From contig JAGAJN010000005.1 in the NCBI GenBank assembly GCA_017828975.1, positions 62,001 through 126,000 of the forward strand: DNA of 64,000 nucleotides, read 5' to 3'. The notes under the pieces are model-generated. The model searched no databases. It was not told where the DNA came from and saw only the letters and a list, made by a program, of their open reading frames with translations. A program made the translations under genes and the position numbers. Below are positions 33,599 to 42,999 of the stretch, in pieces. Each line of letters starts with the position of its first letter. Position 1 is the first letter of the stretch. The DNA is from Oscillospiraceae bacterium (lineage in GTDB: Bacteria; Bacillota; Clostridia; Oscillospirales; Ruminococcaceae).

Positions 33599-34048
33599 TT
33601 AACCATTACAGTTACATTCATGATCGTTCAAATTTGTTCCGCAGTGACAGCAAAGTCCCTTGCAGTCCTCCTTGCAGAGCATCTTTGACGGCAGCGACAA
33701 AATAATGTCAGAAACCGCAAGCTCGTCCAGTTCCAGCTTATCGTCCTCGGTAACAACATACTCATCATTATCCTCGGAATTGAGAGAACGGACAAGTATA
33801 TGCTCGAAGGTGAAAGCATATTCCCTTTCAAACTCGCTCAGACATCTGTCGCACTCGGCTTTAAGAAGCACCTTTACGGAATAGGTGAGTGTAACTATCC
33901 CTGCACGGTTGACGACCTCAGCCGAAACAGATATAGGGGCTGAAAACGCATAGCCTTTAACATAATCAAGGCTCTCGGGCGAGATCGAGTAATCGGCAGT
34001 AAGCTTTTCACCAATGATCTCATAAATCTGTTTTAAATTCAGAACCAT
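33599..34048 (-). CDS. yceD: YceD/DUF177 family protein
   Basis: 149-aa member of the DUF177 family, linked to 23S rRNA accumulation in plants and bacteria and nearly always encoded before rpmF. The typical AECDRCLSEF motif (about residues 64-73) is present, as is a C-terminal cysteine cluster (CKEDCKGLCCHCG) that probably binds zinc. The start has GGGGAG. A promoter lies just upstream. Confidence 0.92.
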   Translation of the reverse strand: MVLNLKQIYEIIGEKLTADYSISPESLDYVKGYAFSAPISVSAEVVNRAGIVTLTYSVKVLLKAECDRCLSEFEREYAFTFEHILVRSLNSEDNDEYVVTEDDKLELDELAVSDIILSLPSKMLCKEDCKGLCCHCGTNLNDHECNCNG

Positions 34049-34076
34049 AATTCTCCCCTAAAATATCACAAATTAC

Positions 34077-34105
34077 ATTCTACCACAAAAATGTGTCGTT
34101 GTCAA
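34077..34105 (-). promoter_or_regulatory. promoter of yceD-rpmF
   Basis: Minus strand TTGACA (34100-34105), 17-base spacer, TAGAAT (34077-34082), about 30 bases before the yceD start. Confidence 0.8.
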
Positions 34106-34111
34106 GAGGTT

Positions 34112-34519
34112 TTAGACAATATATTTTTTAATGTAATCGGGAAGGTCAGCAGAATCGGCAGAAACTGTGAATACCAGCTCTACATCGCTGCCGGAAAGAT
34201 TGTCCAGCTTAACCAGCATATCAGCCAGAGCATCGAAATCCTGACCGCCGATCTTAAGGATAGAATCAACGAATACTTCCTTAATATCGTAGTTGCCTGC
34301 CAGCATACCTGCAACAAAGCCATAGAACTTATCGTAGCTGTCAACGCCGTAATGCTCACTGTCAACCAGTCTTACGCTGTGGTCAATGTCATATGTAAGC
34401 TTTGCGCCCTTTTCGATACAAACAACGTTACCGCTTGTATTCTTAACGGCTTTATTAATCATATCCATCAGTATCTTTGTTTTGCCTGTTCCCTTTTTAC
34501 CTGTGATAAGTTTTAACAT
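34112..34519 (-). CDS. small P-loop ATP-binding protein
   Basis: 135-aa protein with Walker A GKKGTGKTK near residues 6-14 and a possible Walker B (IKEVFVDSI). It is far shorter than PilT-type or AAA ATPases, lacks their other motifs and ends PDYIKKYIV. Similar short proteins in Oscillospiraceae carry only a generic ATPase label. The ATG at 34519 has GGAG eight bases upstream. Role unknown. Confidence 0.75.
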   Translation of the reverse strand: MLKLITGKKGTGKTKILMDMINKAVKNTSGNVVCIEKGAKLTYDIDHSVRLVDSEHYGVDSYDKFYGFVAGMLAGNYDIKEVFVDSILKIGGQDFDALADMLVKLDNLSGSDVELVFTVSADSADLPDYIKKYIV

Positions 34520-34573
34520 ATAAAACACTCCATTTCCGCCGTGAGGCTTCTGTTTTTATGGGGTATCCCCTGT

Positions 34574-34592
34574 ATAAAATGCGCTGAGCGCA
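34574..34592 (-). terminator. weak terminator after pgi
   Basis: TGCGC/GCGCA stem (34580-34584, 34588-34592) followed on the minus strand by TTTTAT. Short stem; it could be read through into the P-loop gene. Confidence 0.4.
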
Positions 34593-34603
34593 CAAATACC
34601 GAA

Positions 34604-35938
34604 TTAGTTGAGCTTAGCTTCGAGAGCAGCCTTCTGGTCCTCATAGCCGGGCTTGCCGAGAAGAGCGAACATATTCTTCTTGTAGCTTTCAACGCCGGGC
34701 TGATTGAAAGGATTAACGCCCAGCATATAGCCGCTGACTGCGCAAGCCTTTTCAAAGAAGTAGATGAGGTAGCCGAGGCTCTTTTCTGTGGTATCCTCAA
34801 GCTCCAGAATAATGTTGGGAACTCCGCCCTCGGTATGAGCGAGCACCGTTCCCTCGAATGCCTTTCTGTTTACAACGGACATATTCTGATTTGTCAGGAA
34901 GTTAAGTCCGTCGAGATTCTCGGCATCGTTCTCCAGGAAAATATCGGTCTTGGGCTTCTTGATGTCAACAACTGTTTCAAACATTACTCTTGAACCGTCC
35001 TGAATGAACTGTCCCATAGAGTGGAGGTCTGTGGAGAAGATAACGGAAGCAGGGAAAATACCCTTGTTATCCTTGCCCTCACTCTCACCGAAGAGCTGCT
35101 TGAACCACTCGTTCATCATAGTGAAGGAAGGCTCATAGGAAACGAGCATTTCAACGCTTTTGCCCTTACTGTAAAGAATATTTCTGATAGCAGCGTACTT
35201 GTAGCAGTCATTTGCGTCGAACTCGGCTGTAAAGTCATTCTGAGCCTGTCTTGCGCCTGCCATAAGAGCGTCGATGTCGCAGCCTGCAACAGCGATAGGC
35301 AGCAGTCCGACAGGTGTAAGAACGGAGAAGCGTCCTCCGACATCATCGGCAATAACGAAGGTTTCGTAGCCCTCTGTATCGGAAAGCTCCTTAAGAGTAC
35401 CTCTCTTTGCATCGGTGGTAGCAAAAATTCTCTCCTTTGCACCCTCCTTGCCGTACTTGTCCTCAAGCAGCTTCTTGAAGATACGGAAAGCAAGTGCGGG
35501 TTCGGTGGTAGTACCGGACTTGGAGATGACATTTACGGAAATATCCTTGCCCTCGCAGAGAGAAAGCACTTCGCTGAGATGTGTGGGGCTGATGCTGTTG
35601 CCCACGTAGTAAATATCGGGTGTGTCCTTCTTAAGATTATTGTAAAGAGGTGACTTCAGAAACTCGATAGCCGCTCTTGCGCCGAGATAGGAACCGCCGA
35701 TTCCGATAACGATGAGCACGTCGGAATTCTTCTTGATCTTTTCTGCAGCAGCCTTTATTCTTGCAAATTCTTCCTTATCGTAATCGGTAGGGAGAGTGAG
35801 CCAGCCGAGAAAATCATTTCCCTGACCGCTTTTGCTTTCAAGAGTGTTGGCAGCAAGCATAGCCTGAGCCTTGGCAGCCTCCATTTCGTGAGGAGCGATA
35901 AACTTCTCAAGATATTTTGTGTTAAGCTTTAAAGACAT
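34604..35938 (-). CDS. pgi: Glucose-6-phosphate isomerase
   Basis: Interconverts glucose 6-phosphate and fructose 6-phosphate. The 444-aa protein is of the shorter Gram-positive type. Visible signatures are [46 protein letters not shown] (PGI signature 1) and [19 protein letters not shown] (signature 2 region). GGAGG precedes the ATG and a consensus promoter lies upstream. Confidence 0.97.
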   Translation of the reverse strand: MSLKLNTKYLEKFIAPHEMEAAKAQAMLAANTLESKSGQGNDFLGWLTLPTDYDKEEFARIKAAAEKIKKNSDVLIVIGIGGSYLGARAAIEFLKSPLYNNLKKDTPDIYYVGNSISPTHLSEVLSLCEGKDISVNVISKSGTTTEPALAFRIFKKLLEDKYGKEGAKERIFATTDAKRGTLKELSDTEGYETFVIADDVGGRFSVLTPVGLLPIAVAGCDIDALMAGARQAQNDFTAEFDANDCYKYAAIRNILYSKGKSVEMLVSYEPSFTMMNEWFKQLFGESEGKDNKGIFPASVIFSTDLHSMGQFIQDGSRVMFETVVDIKKPKTDIFLENDAENLDGLNFLTNQNMSVVNRKAFEGTVLAHTEGGVPNIILELEDTTEKSLGYLIYFFEKACAVSGYMLGVNPFNQPGVESYKKNMFALLGKPGYEDQKAALEAKLN

Positions 35939-35972
35939 TTTTTATTCCTCCAATAAAAACTTCCTTACTTTA

Positions 35973-36001
35973 ATTTTACTATAAAACCGTGAATTTTGCA
36001 A
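35973..36001 (-). promoter_or_regulatory. promoter of pgi
   Basis: Minus strand TTGCAA (35996-36001), 17-base spacer, TAAAAT (35973-35978), about 30 bases before the start. Confidence 0.75.
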
Positions 36002-36049
36002 GATTTTTTGTAAACATTAATCCAAAACGGAGATTTTTGTAGATTTTAT

Positions 36050-37180
36050 CTAAAATTCAAACAGATACTTTAGTAATCTTGACAATAAAAATCCTTGAGA
36101 TTTTGCCTTGACATTGCTTTTCGCACGAATTTCGCCCCGATAGACCAAATTTCCGTCAAGATAATAGAACAGTTCCCCCAACTTATCCCCCGCCTTGACA
36201 GGTGCATAAACGTATTCCGGATATGCCGCATAGCCCTCAATCCGGCGTATTTTTCCGTTTGGGACGACTATCCGTATATCCTTGTCATACGCCGCCCTGA
36301 CCTTTTCGGAAACTCCACCCTTAACTCTGATATAATCGGGAAAATCCTCGGGCGCTTCGGGAGTCACACAGGAATATGCCGAAAATCCGTGATCCAGCAG
36401 TTCTCTCGCCTTTGCAAACAGCGTATCCTTGTCGGGATAGCCCAGCAGAGCAGCCACAAACGCCTTCCCATCCCTCTCGGCGGACACGGCGGCACAGTAT
36501 CCCGATTCCTCGGAAAAGGAATATTTCAGCCCCGTGCAGCCCTCATATGTTCGGACAAGACGGTTGGTGTTCACTATCTGAGTTTCGCCGTTTCTGACAT
36601 AATCAAGGTATATGGAAAACACGGGCTTCACCGTTTCATGCCGCAAAAGCTCGCAGGACAGCAGTGCCATATCTCCCGCCGTGGAAAGCGAATTTCCCAG
36701 ACCCGTTGAATCTGCAAAGCTTGTGCCCTTCATACCAAGCTCCGCTGCTCTGCCGTTCATAATCTCGGTGAATTTTCCCTCGGAGCCGCCCAGATTTTCC
36801 GCAATGGTGCAGGCTGCATCATTGGCATTCCCGGGAACTGCACCTTTAAGCAGGTCGTAAAGGGACATTTTCTCCCCCTCCACCAGCCAAATCTCCGCAC
36901 CTTTAAGCGAATTGGCGTGTGCTGAAGCGGTCATTTTGCCGTCAAGAGATGCCTTGCCGTCCTCCACAGCCTCGGCGGCAAGCAGAGCAGTCATCAGCTT
37001 TGTAAGCGAACCACAGGACAGAACGGTGTCAGCGCCGCTTTCAAGTATGATAGTCCCCGTTTCGGCTTCGGCAAGGGCGAATGTGCCCTCGGTATCTTCG
37101 GCAGAAACGGTAAACGAAAAGGCGTTTATAAACAGCACAGCCGCAGCAGCTGCGGTAAATCTCAATTTCAAGGCGGACAC
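36050..37180 (-). CDS. D-alanyl-D-alanine carboxypeptidase homologue (S11/DacF-like), altered motifs
   Basis: Signal peptide (residues about 1-27, cleavage after VSA), a penicillin-binding S11 domain, then the C-terminal beta domain of PBP5-type enzymes and a terminal helix. The nucleophile motif S58-L-T-K61 is intact. The second motif, usually SxN, reads N118-A-N120 within PGNANDAA, and the third, usually KTG, reads K219-Y-S221 within GLKYSFSEESGYC. Two of the three active-site motifs are therefore changed; activity may be lost or altered. Family membership is clear from the rest (GMKGTSFADSTGL). Confidence 0.85.
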   Translation of the reverse strand: MSALKLRFTAAAAAVLFINAFSFTVSAEDTEGTFALAEAETGTIILESGADTVLSCGSLTKLMTALLAAEAVEDGKASLDGKMTASAHANSLKGAEIWLVEGEKMSLYDLLKGAVPGNANDAACTIAENLGGSEGKFTEIMNGRAAELGMKGTSFADSTGLGNSLSTAGDMALLSCELLRHETVKPVFSIYLDYVRNGETQIVNTNRLVRTYEGCTGLKYSFSEESGYCAAVSAERDGKAFVAALLGYPDKDTLFAKARELLDHGFSAYSCVTPEAPEDFPDYIRVKGGVSEKVRAAYDKDIRIVVPNGKIRRIEGYAAYPEYVYAPVKAGDKLGELFYYLDGNLVYRGEIRAKSNVKAKSQGFLLSRLLKYLFEF

Positions 37181-37234
37181 TCCCCGTATTTTATTTACAT
37201 TATCTTATGCAGACAATACATCAAAAATACAAGG

Positions 37235-37298
37235 AAAAACCGCCCCTTACCGGTTCGGCACTTGCGAGATACGCAAAAAGGCTTCCCCGTAGGAGCGG
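37235..37298 (-). terminator. possible terminator after the HPr-like gene
   Basis: CCGCCCC (37240-37246) can pair with GGAGCGG (37292-37298) around an inner TTGCG/CGCAA hairpin; five T follow on the minus strand. The large loop makes it uncertain. Confidence 0.4.
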
Positions 37299-37320
37299 CG
37301 AAATTTAATTTTCCGGTTGA

Positions 37321-37551
37321 TCAGTCAACGATGAAAGGCTTGATCTTAGCAAAGAACGCAGAAGCGTCATCAGTGTGAGCCTCCAGCGCAATAGGCTTGG
37401 AAAGGTCAAGGCTGAAGATACCCATGATGGACTTAGCGTCAACGGCATATCTGCCGGAGATAAGGTCAACATCATAATCGCACTGCGAAACGATGGAAAC
37501 GAAATTCTTTACATCATTGATAGTACCCAGCATAACAGTTGTCTTTTGCAT
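37321..37551 (-). CDS. HPr-like protein lacking the phosphorylatable histidine
   Basis: 76-aa HPr fold. The regulatory-serine region is conserved (DAKSIMGIFSLDL, Ser41 equivalent to HPr Ser46), but the His15 region GxHARPA is replaced by GTINDVKNF, and the only His lies near residue 59. It thus cannot carry PTS phosphate at His15 but could be phosphorylated by HPr kinase, like Bacillus Crh, and might act as a CcpA corepressor. The equivalence to Crh is inference. GGAGG precedes the ATG. Confidence 0.88.
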   Translation of the reverse strand: MQKTTVMLGTINDVKNFVSIVSQCDYDVDLISGRYAVDAKSIMGIFSLDLSKPIALEAHTDDASAFFAKIKPFIVD

Positions 37552-37604
37552 AAAACATACCTCCTGCGTTAAAAAACGTCTTATTTACCTTTCGGTACAT
37601 CTAT

Positions 37605-37633
37605 ATAATACCAATAAAATCCGATTAAGTCAA
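37605..37633 (-). promoter_or_regulatory. promoter of the HPr-like gene
   Basis: Minus strand TTGACT (37628-37633), 17-base spacer, TATTAT (37605-37610). Its -35 box is only six bases from the opposing mtaB -35 box. Confidence 0.75.
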
Positions 37634-37639
37634 TAGATA

Positions 37640-37668
37640 TTGCAAAAAAAATTTTTTTATTGTATAAT
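37640..37668 (+). promoter_or_regulatory. promoter of mtaB-purL
   Basis: TTGCAA (37640-37645), 17-base spacer, TATAAT (37663-37668), about 70 bases before the mtaB start. Confidence 0.8.
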
Positions 37669-37736
37669 GTAATAAGCGGACGGGAAGGTAAAATCCCGTC
37701 AATTGACATATTGTACAAAATAAGGATCACTTTTTT

Positions 37737-39044
37737 ATGAACATTTACTTTTTTACCTTCGGCTGCAAGGTCAATCAATATGAAACCGAAAGCATACGGC
37801 AGTTACTGACTGCTGCGGGACACACTCCCTGTTCATCGGAAAATGAAGCCGGGCTGTTCGTTATAAACAGCTGCACCGTCACCCATTCGGGAGATAAGAA
37901 GTGGCTGAAGCTTATGCGTCGGCTTCGGCGGGAATATCCCGAAAGCATTATCCTGCTGACAGGCTGTTTCCCGCAGGCATTTCCCGAAAAGTCGGCGGAG
38001 CTTTCCGAGGCGGACATTATCTGCGGGACTAAAGATAGGAGCAGGATACCCGAACTTATCGAAAATTATCTCGCAAGCCGTTCCAAAACAGTTTCCGTTA
38101 TCCCGCACAAGATCGGAGATGCTTTTGAGAATGCCGCAAACACGGAGTTTCACGGACACACCCGTGCCTTTGTGAAAATACAGGACGGCTGCGACAGATA
38201 CTGCACCTACTGTATTATCCCCTATTCCCGAGGACATATACGTTCAAAGTCCCTCGATGTGCTGCGTTCGGAAGCGGAAGTGCTTGCGGCGTCGGGATAT
38301 AAGGAGATAGTCCTTGTGGGGATAAATCTCTCCTTTTACGGTGCGGAGATGGGTATCAGGCTTGCTGACGCCGTGGAGCTTGTCGGCAGCATTGACGGCA
38401 TCGAGCGTGTCCGCCTTGGCTCTCTTGAACCCGAGCTTATCACCGATGATGACATCAGAAGGTTTGCTGCGATACCGAAATTCTGTCCGCAGTTTCACAT
38501 TTCCCTTCAAAGCGGCTGCGACAGGACGCTTAAAGCTATGAACAGGCATTACACATCAGCAGAATATTACGAGCTTGCCGAGAAGCTTCGGGCAACATTC
38601 CGCGACTGTTCCCTCACCACCGACATTATGACCGGCTTTCCGGGAGAAACGGAGGAGGATTTCGCAGAGTCGCTGGAATTTGTACGAAAGGTCGGATTTG
38701 CGGACGGACACATCTTTCCCTATTCTAAAAGAAGCGGAACCAAAGCCGCAGAAATGCCCGAGCAAATTTCCGAGGAAATAAAAAACCGTCGGGCAGCGGA
38801 AATGTCAAAAATTGTCAGTCAATCAAAGATTAAATTTCTGGAAAAACAAGTTGGAAATATTTACCCCGTATTATTTGAAAAAGAAAAATCTGTAAACTTT
38901 CATCAGGGGCATACCCCAAATCAGACTTTAGTAAAAATTTTTAGAGAAAATTCATCAAAAAGTTTGCGAAAACAGATTTTATATGTTAAAATAGAAGGGA
39001 TAGAAAATGATCATGCCATCGGCAGGATCATAGAAAATATTTAA
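37737..39044 (+). CDS. mtaB: tRNA t6A37 methylthiotransferase MtaB
   Basis: Radical-SAM enzyme that converts t6A37 to ms2t6A in tRNAs reading ANN codons. The N-terminal UPF0004 domain has its three cluster cysteines (TFGCKVNQYE, NSCTVTHSGD, LTGCFPQ), the radical-SAM motif is CDRYCTYCIIP near residue 145, and a TRAM domain ends the protein. GCKVNQYE separates MtaB from MiaB and RimO. AAGGATC lies before the ATG. It ends 13 bases before purL. Confidence 0.95.
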   Translation: MNIYFFTFGCKVNQYETESIRQLLTAAGHTPCSSENEAGLFVINSCTVTHSGDKKWLKLMRRLRREYPESIILLTGCFPQAFPEKSAELSEADIICGTKDRSRIPELIENYLASRSKTVSVIPHKIGDAFENAANTEFHGHTRAFVKIQDGCDRYCTYCIIPYSRGHIRSKSLDVLRSEAEVLAASGYKEIVLVGINLSFYGAEMGIRLADAVELVGSIDGIERVRLGSLEPELITDDDIRRFAAIPKFCPQFHISLQSGCDRTLKAMNRHYTSAEYYELAEKLRATFRDCSLTTDIMTGFPGETEEDFAESLEFVRKVGFADGHIFPYSKRSGTKAAEMPEQISEEIKNRRAAEMSKIVSQSKIKFLEKQVGNIYPVLFEKEKSVNFHQGHTPNQTLVKIFRENSSKSLRKQILYVKIEGIENDHAIGRIIENI

Positions 39045-39057
39045 GGAGCGAAATTAT

Positions 39058-42000
39058 ATGCCAGTATTTCGTATTTATGTGGAAAAAAAGCCCGAGTTTG
39101 CTGTTGAAGCAAAGTCCTGTCTGAACGACCTGAAAACAGCCCTCAGAGTTGAAGGAGTGGAGAGCGTTCGTATTTTGAACAGGTACGATGCGGAGAAGCT
39201 TTCCGAGGAGGATTTCCGCTTTGCAGTTCCCACGGTTTTTTCCGAGCCTGCCGTTGACAGAGTGTATTCCGAGCTGCCCGAAACAGCCGAGGACGAGCGT
39301 GTATTCGCAGTGGAATATCTTCCCGGGCAGTTTGACCAGCGTGCGGACTCCTGCTCCCAGTGTATCCAGATCTTAACTCAGGGCGAACGTTCCGTTATCA
39401 GAAACGCAAGGATTTACATTATAAAAGGAAATGTTTCCGACGAGGATTTTGCCCGTATCAAGGCATATATCATTAACCCCGTTGAGAGCCGTGAAGCATC
39501 TCTTGAAAAGGCTGATACTCTTTCCGTTAAATATGACATTCCCGAAAGCGTTGCCACACTTATCGATTTCACTAAGCTTGATGAACGTCAGCTGGCTGAA
39601 TTTGTTGAGAAATTCGGTCTTGCAATGGACCTTGACGACATCAAATTCTGTCAGGCATATTTTAGAGATACCGAGAAGCGTGACCCCACCATCACCGAAA
39701 TAAGAATGATCGACACCTACTGGTCCGACCACTGCCGTCATACCACCTTCTCAACCATTATCGACAGCGCGGATTTCAATGCCGATTACATTCAGAAAAC
39801 CTATGAAGATTACATCAATATCCGCAACGAAATGGGCAGAAGCGACAAGCCCGTTACCCTCATGGATATTGCAACTCTTGCCGCTAAAAAGCTGAAAAAG
39901 GACGGCGCTTTAAAGGATCTGGACGAGTCCGAGGAGATCAACGCCTGCTCCGTAAAGATAAAGGTCGATGTTGACGGCGAGCTTCAGGACTGGCTGCTGA
40001 TGTTCAAGAACGAAACTCACAACCACCCCACCGAGATCGAACCCTTCGGCGGTGCTGCTACCTGCCTCGGCGGTGCTATCCGTGACCCGCTGTCGGGACG
40101 TTCCTACGTTTATCAGGCAATGCGTGTAACGGGTGCTGCAAATCCCCTTGTTCCCGTTGAGGACACCATAAAGGGCAAGCTTCCTCAGAGAAAAATAACC
40201 GTCGGTGCGGCTAACGGTTACAGCTCCTACGGAAATCAGATAGGTCTGGCAACAGGTCACGTTTCCGAGGTATATCACCCCGGCTATGTTGCAAAGCGTC
40301 TTGAGATAGGTGCTGTTGTGGGCGCTGCTCCCGCTGAAAATGTTGTAAGAGAAGTCCCCAAGCCCGGAGATATTATCATTCTCCTCGGCGGACGCACAGG
40401 ACGTGACGGCTGCGGCGGTGCAACAGGCTCCTCCAAGTCCCACACAATGGCTTCTCTCGAACACTGCGGTGCAGAAGTACAGAAGGGTAATGCTCCCGAA
40501 GAAAGAAAGCTGCAGAGATTGTTCAGAAACCCCGAGGTCACAAAGATGATAAAGCGCTGCAACGACTTTGGTGCAGGCGGCGTTTCCGTTGCTATCGGCG
40601 AGCTTACAGACGGTCTTGTTATTGACCTGAATAAGGTTCCCAAGAAATATGACGGTCTGGACGGCACCGAGCTTGCCATCTCCGAATCTCAGGAGCGTAT
40701 GGCTGTTGTGGTTGCTCCCGAAAATGCAGATAAATTCATTGAAGCTGCGGGCAAGGAAAACCTTGAAGCAACGATCGTTGCAGTTGCAGCCACAGAGCCC
40801 AGACTTAAAATGCAGTGGAACGGCAAGGTCATCGTAGACCTTTCCAGAGAATTCCTCAACTCCAACGGCGCAGAGAAGCACACCGACGTTATGGTGCAGC
40901 TCCCCGCAACAACTCAGCTTCGTTCCTACACCGACTGTGAGGACAGCTGGTACACACTTATGTCCAATCTGAATGTATGCTCTCAGAAGGGACTTGTTGA
41001 GCGTTTCGACTCCACTATCGGTGCGGGCACTGTGCTTATGCCTTATGCAGGAAAATATCAGCTCACACCTACTCAGGCAATGGCTGCAAAGATCCCCGTC
41101 CTCAAGGGCGAAACTACTACATGCTCAATTATGGGCTGGGGCTTTAACCCCTATCTGTCCGACAGAAGCCCCTATCACGGTGCAATTGCGGCAGTTATCG
41201 AATCTATCGCAAAGGTCGTTGCGGCAGGCGGAAGCTACAAGAACTGCTGGCTCACATTCCAGGAATACTTTGAAAGAACTCAGAATAATCCCTCACGCTG
41301 GGGCAAGCCTTTTGCTGCTCTGCTCGGCGCATTTAAGGCTCAGCTGGAACTCGGATGCGGCGCTATCGGCGGCAAGGACTCCATGTCGGGTACATTTGAA
41401 AATATAGACGTTCCCGCAACTCTCGTTTCCTTTGCGGTTTCCACAGCGTCCTCAAAGAGAGTAATGTCGGGCGAATTCAAGAAGGCGGGCAACAAGGTCA
41501 TTCTCATCACCCCCGAATATGACGAAAACAAGCTTCCCGTATTCTCCAGCATAAGAAGCTGCTTTGAAAAGGTCGAAAAGCTCATTACTGACGGACAGGC
41601 TGTTTCCGTCTGGGCAGTTGGATTCGGCGGCGTTGCGGAAGCTATCGCTAAAATGTCCCTCGGAAACAAGATAGGTTTCCGCTTTGACAAAAAGCTGGAC
41701 GACAGCAAGCTGTTCTATTCAAACTATGGCTCCTTCGTTGTCGAGCTGAACGGAGATCCCTTCACTGTTGAACAGGTCATCGGTGAAACCATAGACAGCT
41801 ATGTTATCGACTGCATCGATTATGTCGTTGATATGAACAAAGCTCAGTCCGCTTGGGAGGATCGCCTTGAACCCATATTCCCCTGCAATATCAACGTTGG
41901 CAAGACCGAAGCTAAGAAGTTCACCTATGAGTATGCGGAAAAGAAAACCTCTTCTGTCAAGGTGGCAAAGCCCAGAGTTCTTATCCCCGTATTCCCCGGC

Positions 42001-42765
42001 ACAAACTGCGAATACGACACCGCAAGAGTGTTCGAGCGTGCGGGTGCGGTGGCAGATGTGGCGGTTATCAAAAATCTGTCCGCTTCTGCTCTTGAGGACA
42101 GTGTAAGCTATGTTGAGAAGGCTATCAGAAATTCTCAGATAATAATGATACCCGGCGGCTTCTCGGGCGGTGACGAGCCTGACGGTTCCGGTAAGTTCAT
42201 CACAGCATTCTTCCGCAACCCCCGTATTAAGGACGCTGTTCACGACCTGCTGGATAACAGAGATGGTCTTATGCTGGGTATCTGCAACGGCTTCCAGGCG
42301 CTTATCAAGCTGGGTCTTGTCCCCTACGGAAGGATCGTTGATATGACAGACGATTCCCCCACGCTGACCTTCAACACTATCGGCAGACATCAGTCTATGA
42401 TGGTAAACACAAGAATTTCCTCCGTGAAATCTCCTTGGCTGGCAGGCTGCGAAACGGGCGATATTCACAGAATTGCTATTTCCCACGGCGAGGGACGCTT
42501 CGTTGCATCTCCCGAGCTTATCGAAAAGCTTGCCGCAAACGGTCAGATAGCAACTCAGTATGTTGATATGAGCGGCGCGACTACCCTTGACATTCGCTTC
42601 AATCCCAACACTTCTATGGAAGCTATCGAAGGCATCACCTCTCCCGACGGACGTGTTCTCGGTAAGATGGGACATTCCGAGCGTATCGGCATAGACGTAT
42701 GCAAGAACGTTTCCGGCGAAAAGGACCAGAAGATCTTTGAAAGCGGAGTTAAGTATTTCAGCTAA
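39058..42765 (+). CDS. purL: Phosphoribosylformylglycinamidine synthase (fused PurL-PurQ)
   Basis: Fourth step of purine synthesis: FGAR plus glutamine to FGAM. The single 1235-aa chain contains an N-terminal PurS-like part, two AIRS-type synthetase halves (FKNETHNHPTEIEPFGGAATCLGG, GGRTGRDGCGGATGSSKSH) and a C-terminal class I glutaminase with nucleophile Cys in LMLGICNGFQAL and FPGTNCEYDTAR at its start. This is the large type, not the separate PurS/Q/L of Bacillus. AAGGAGCG precedes the ATG. No other pur gene or purine riboswitch is nearby. Confidence 0.97.
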   Translation: MPVFRIYVEKKPEFAVEAKSCLNDLKTALRVEGVESVRILNRYDAEKLSEEDFRFAVPTVFSEPAVDRVYSELPETAEDERVFAVEYLPGQFDQRADSCSQCIQILTQGERSVIRNARIYIIKGNVSDEDFARIKAYIINPVESREASLEKADTLSVKYDIPESVATLIDFTKLDERQLAEFVEKFGLAMDLDDIKFCQAYFRDTEKRDPTITEIRMIDTYWSDHCRHTTFSTIIDSADFNADYIQKTYEDYINIRNEMGRSDKPVTLMDIATLAAKKLKKDGALKDLDESEEINACSVKIKVDVDGELQDWLLMFKNETHNHPTEIEPFGGAATCLGGAIRDPLSGRSYVYQAMRVTGAANPLVPVEDTIKGKLPQRKITVGAANGYSSYGNQIGLATGHVSEVYHPGYVAKRLEIGAVVGAAPAENVVREVPKPGDIIILLGGRTGRDGCGGATGSSKSHTMASLEHCGAEVQKGNAPEERKLQRLFRNPEVTKMIKRCNDFGAGGVSVAIGELTDGLVIDLNKVPKKYDGLDGTELAISESQERMAVVVAPENADKFIEAAGKENLEATIVAVAATEPRLKMQWNGKVIVDLSREFLNSNGAEKHTDVMVQLPATTQLRSYTDCEDSWYTLMSNLNVCSQKGLVERFDSTIGAGTVLMPYAGKYQLTPTQAMAAKIPVLKGETTTCSIMGWGFNPYLSDRSPYHGAIAAVIESIAKVVAAGGSYKNCWLTFQEYFERTQNNPSRWGKPFAALLGAFKAQLELGCGAIGGKDSMSGTFENIDVPATLVSFAVSTASSKRVMSGEFKKAGNKVILITPEYDENKLPVFSSIRSCFEKVEKLITDGQAVSVWAVGFGGVAEAIAKMSLGNKIGFRFDKKLDDSKLFYSNYGSFVVELNGDPFTVEQVIGETIDSYVIDCIDYVVDMNKAQSAWEDRLEPIFPCNINVGKTEAKKFTYEYAEKKTSSVKVAKPRVLIPVFPGTNCEYDTARVFERAGAVADVAVIKNLSASALEDSVSYVEKAIRNSQIIMIPGGFSGGDEPDGSGKFITAFFRNPRIKDAVHDLLDNRDGLMLGICNGFQALIKLGLVPYGRIVDMTDDSPTLTFNTIGRHQSMMVNTRISSVKSPWLAGCETGDIHRIAISHGEGRFVASPELIEKLAANGQIATQYVDMSGATTLDIRFNPNTSMEAIEGITSPDGRVLGKMGHSERIGIDVCKNVSGEKDQKIFESGVKYFS

Positions 42766-42794
42766 AAGTAAAATACACATATTCAAACATAAAA

Positions 42795-42835
42795 TGCCCC
42801 TGTTTCGAGAAATTCCCGAACCGGGGGCAATTTTT
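42795..42835 (+). terminator. terminator after purL
   Basis: TGCCCC (42795-42800) pairs with GGGGCA (42824-42829), with an inner TTCG/CGAA extension, then ATTTTT. Confidence 0.85.
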
Positions 42836-42921
42836 AACCGAAAATAACACCGTCAAACCGCTCAAAACCAATATTTACAAAAAGAAAATTGCGTATAAAC
42901 TGTAAAAGTTAAAAAAAACCT

Positions 42922-42949
42922 TTGCAATTTGCTTTTTTTGTGATATAAT
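42922..42949 (+). promoter_or_regulatory. promoter of the phosphohexomutase gene
   Basis: TTGCAA (42922-42927), 16-base spacer, TATAAT (42944-42949), about 50 bases before the start. Confidence 0.75.
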
Positions 42950-42999
42950 ATGTATGAATGCGGATTTTCCGCTGAATAAAATTAATGAGGTGACTGTTT

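Noticed and set aside
41719-42786. Long minus-strand frame (355 aa) opposite purL
   Set aside because: Shadow of the purL reading frame; composition is not protein-like.
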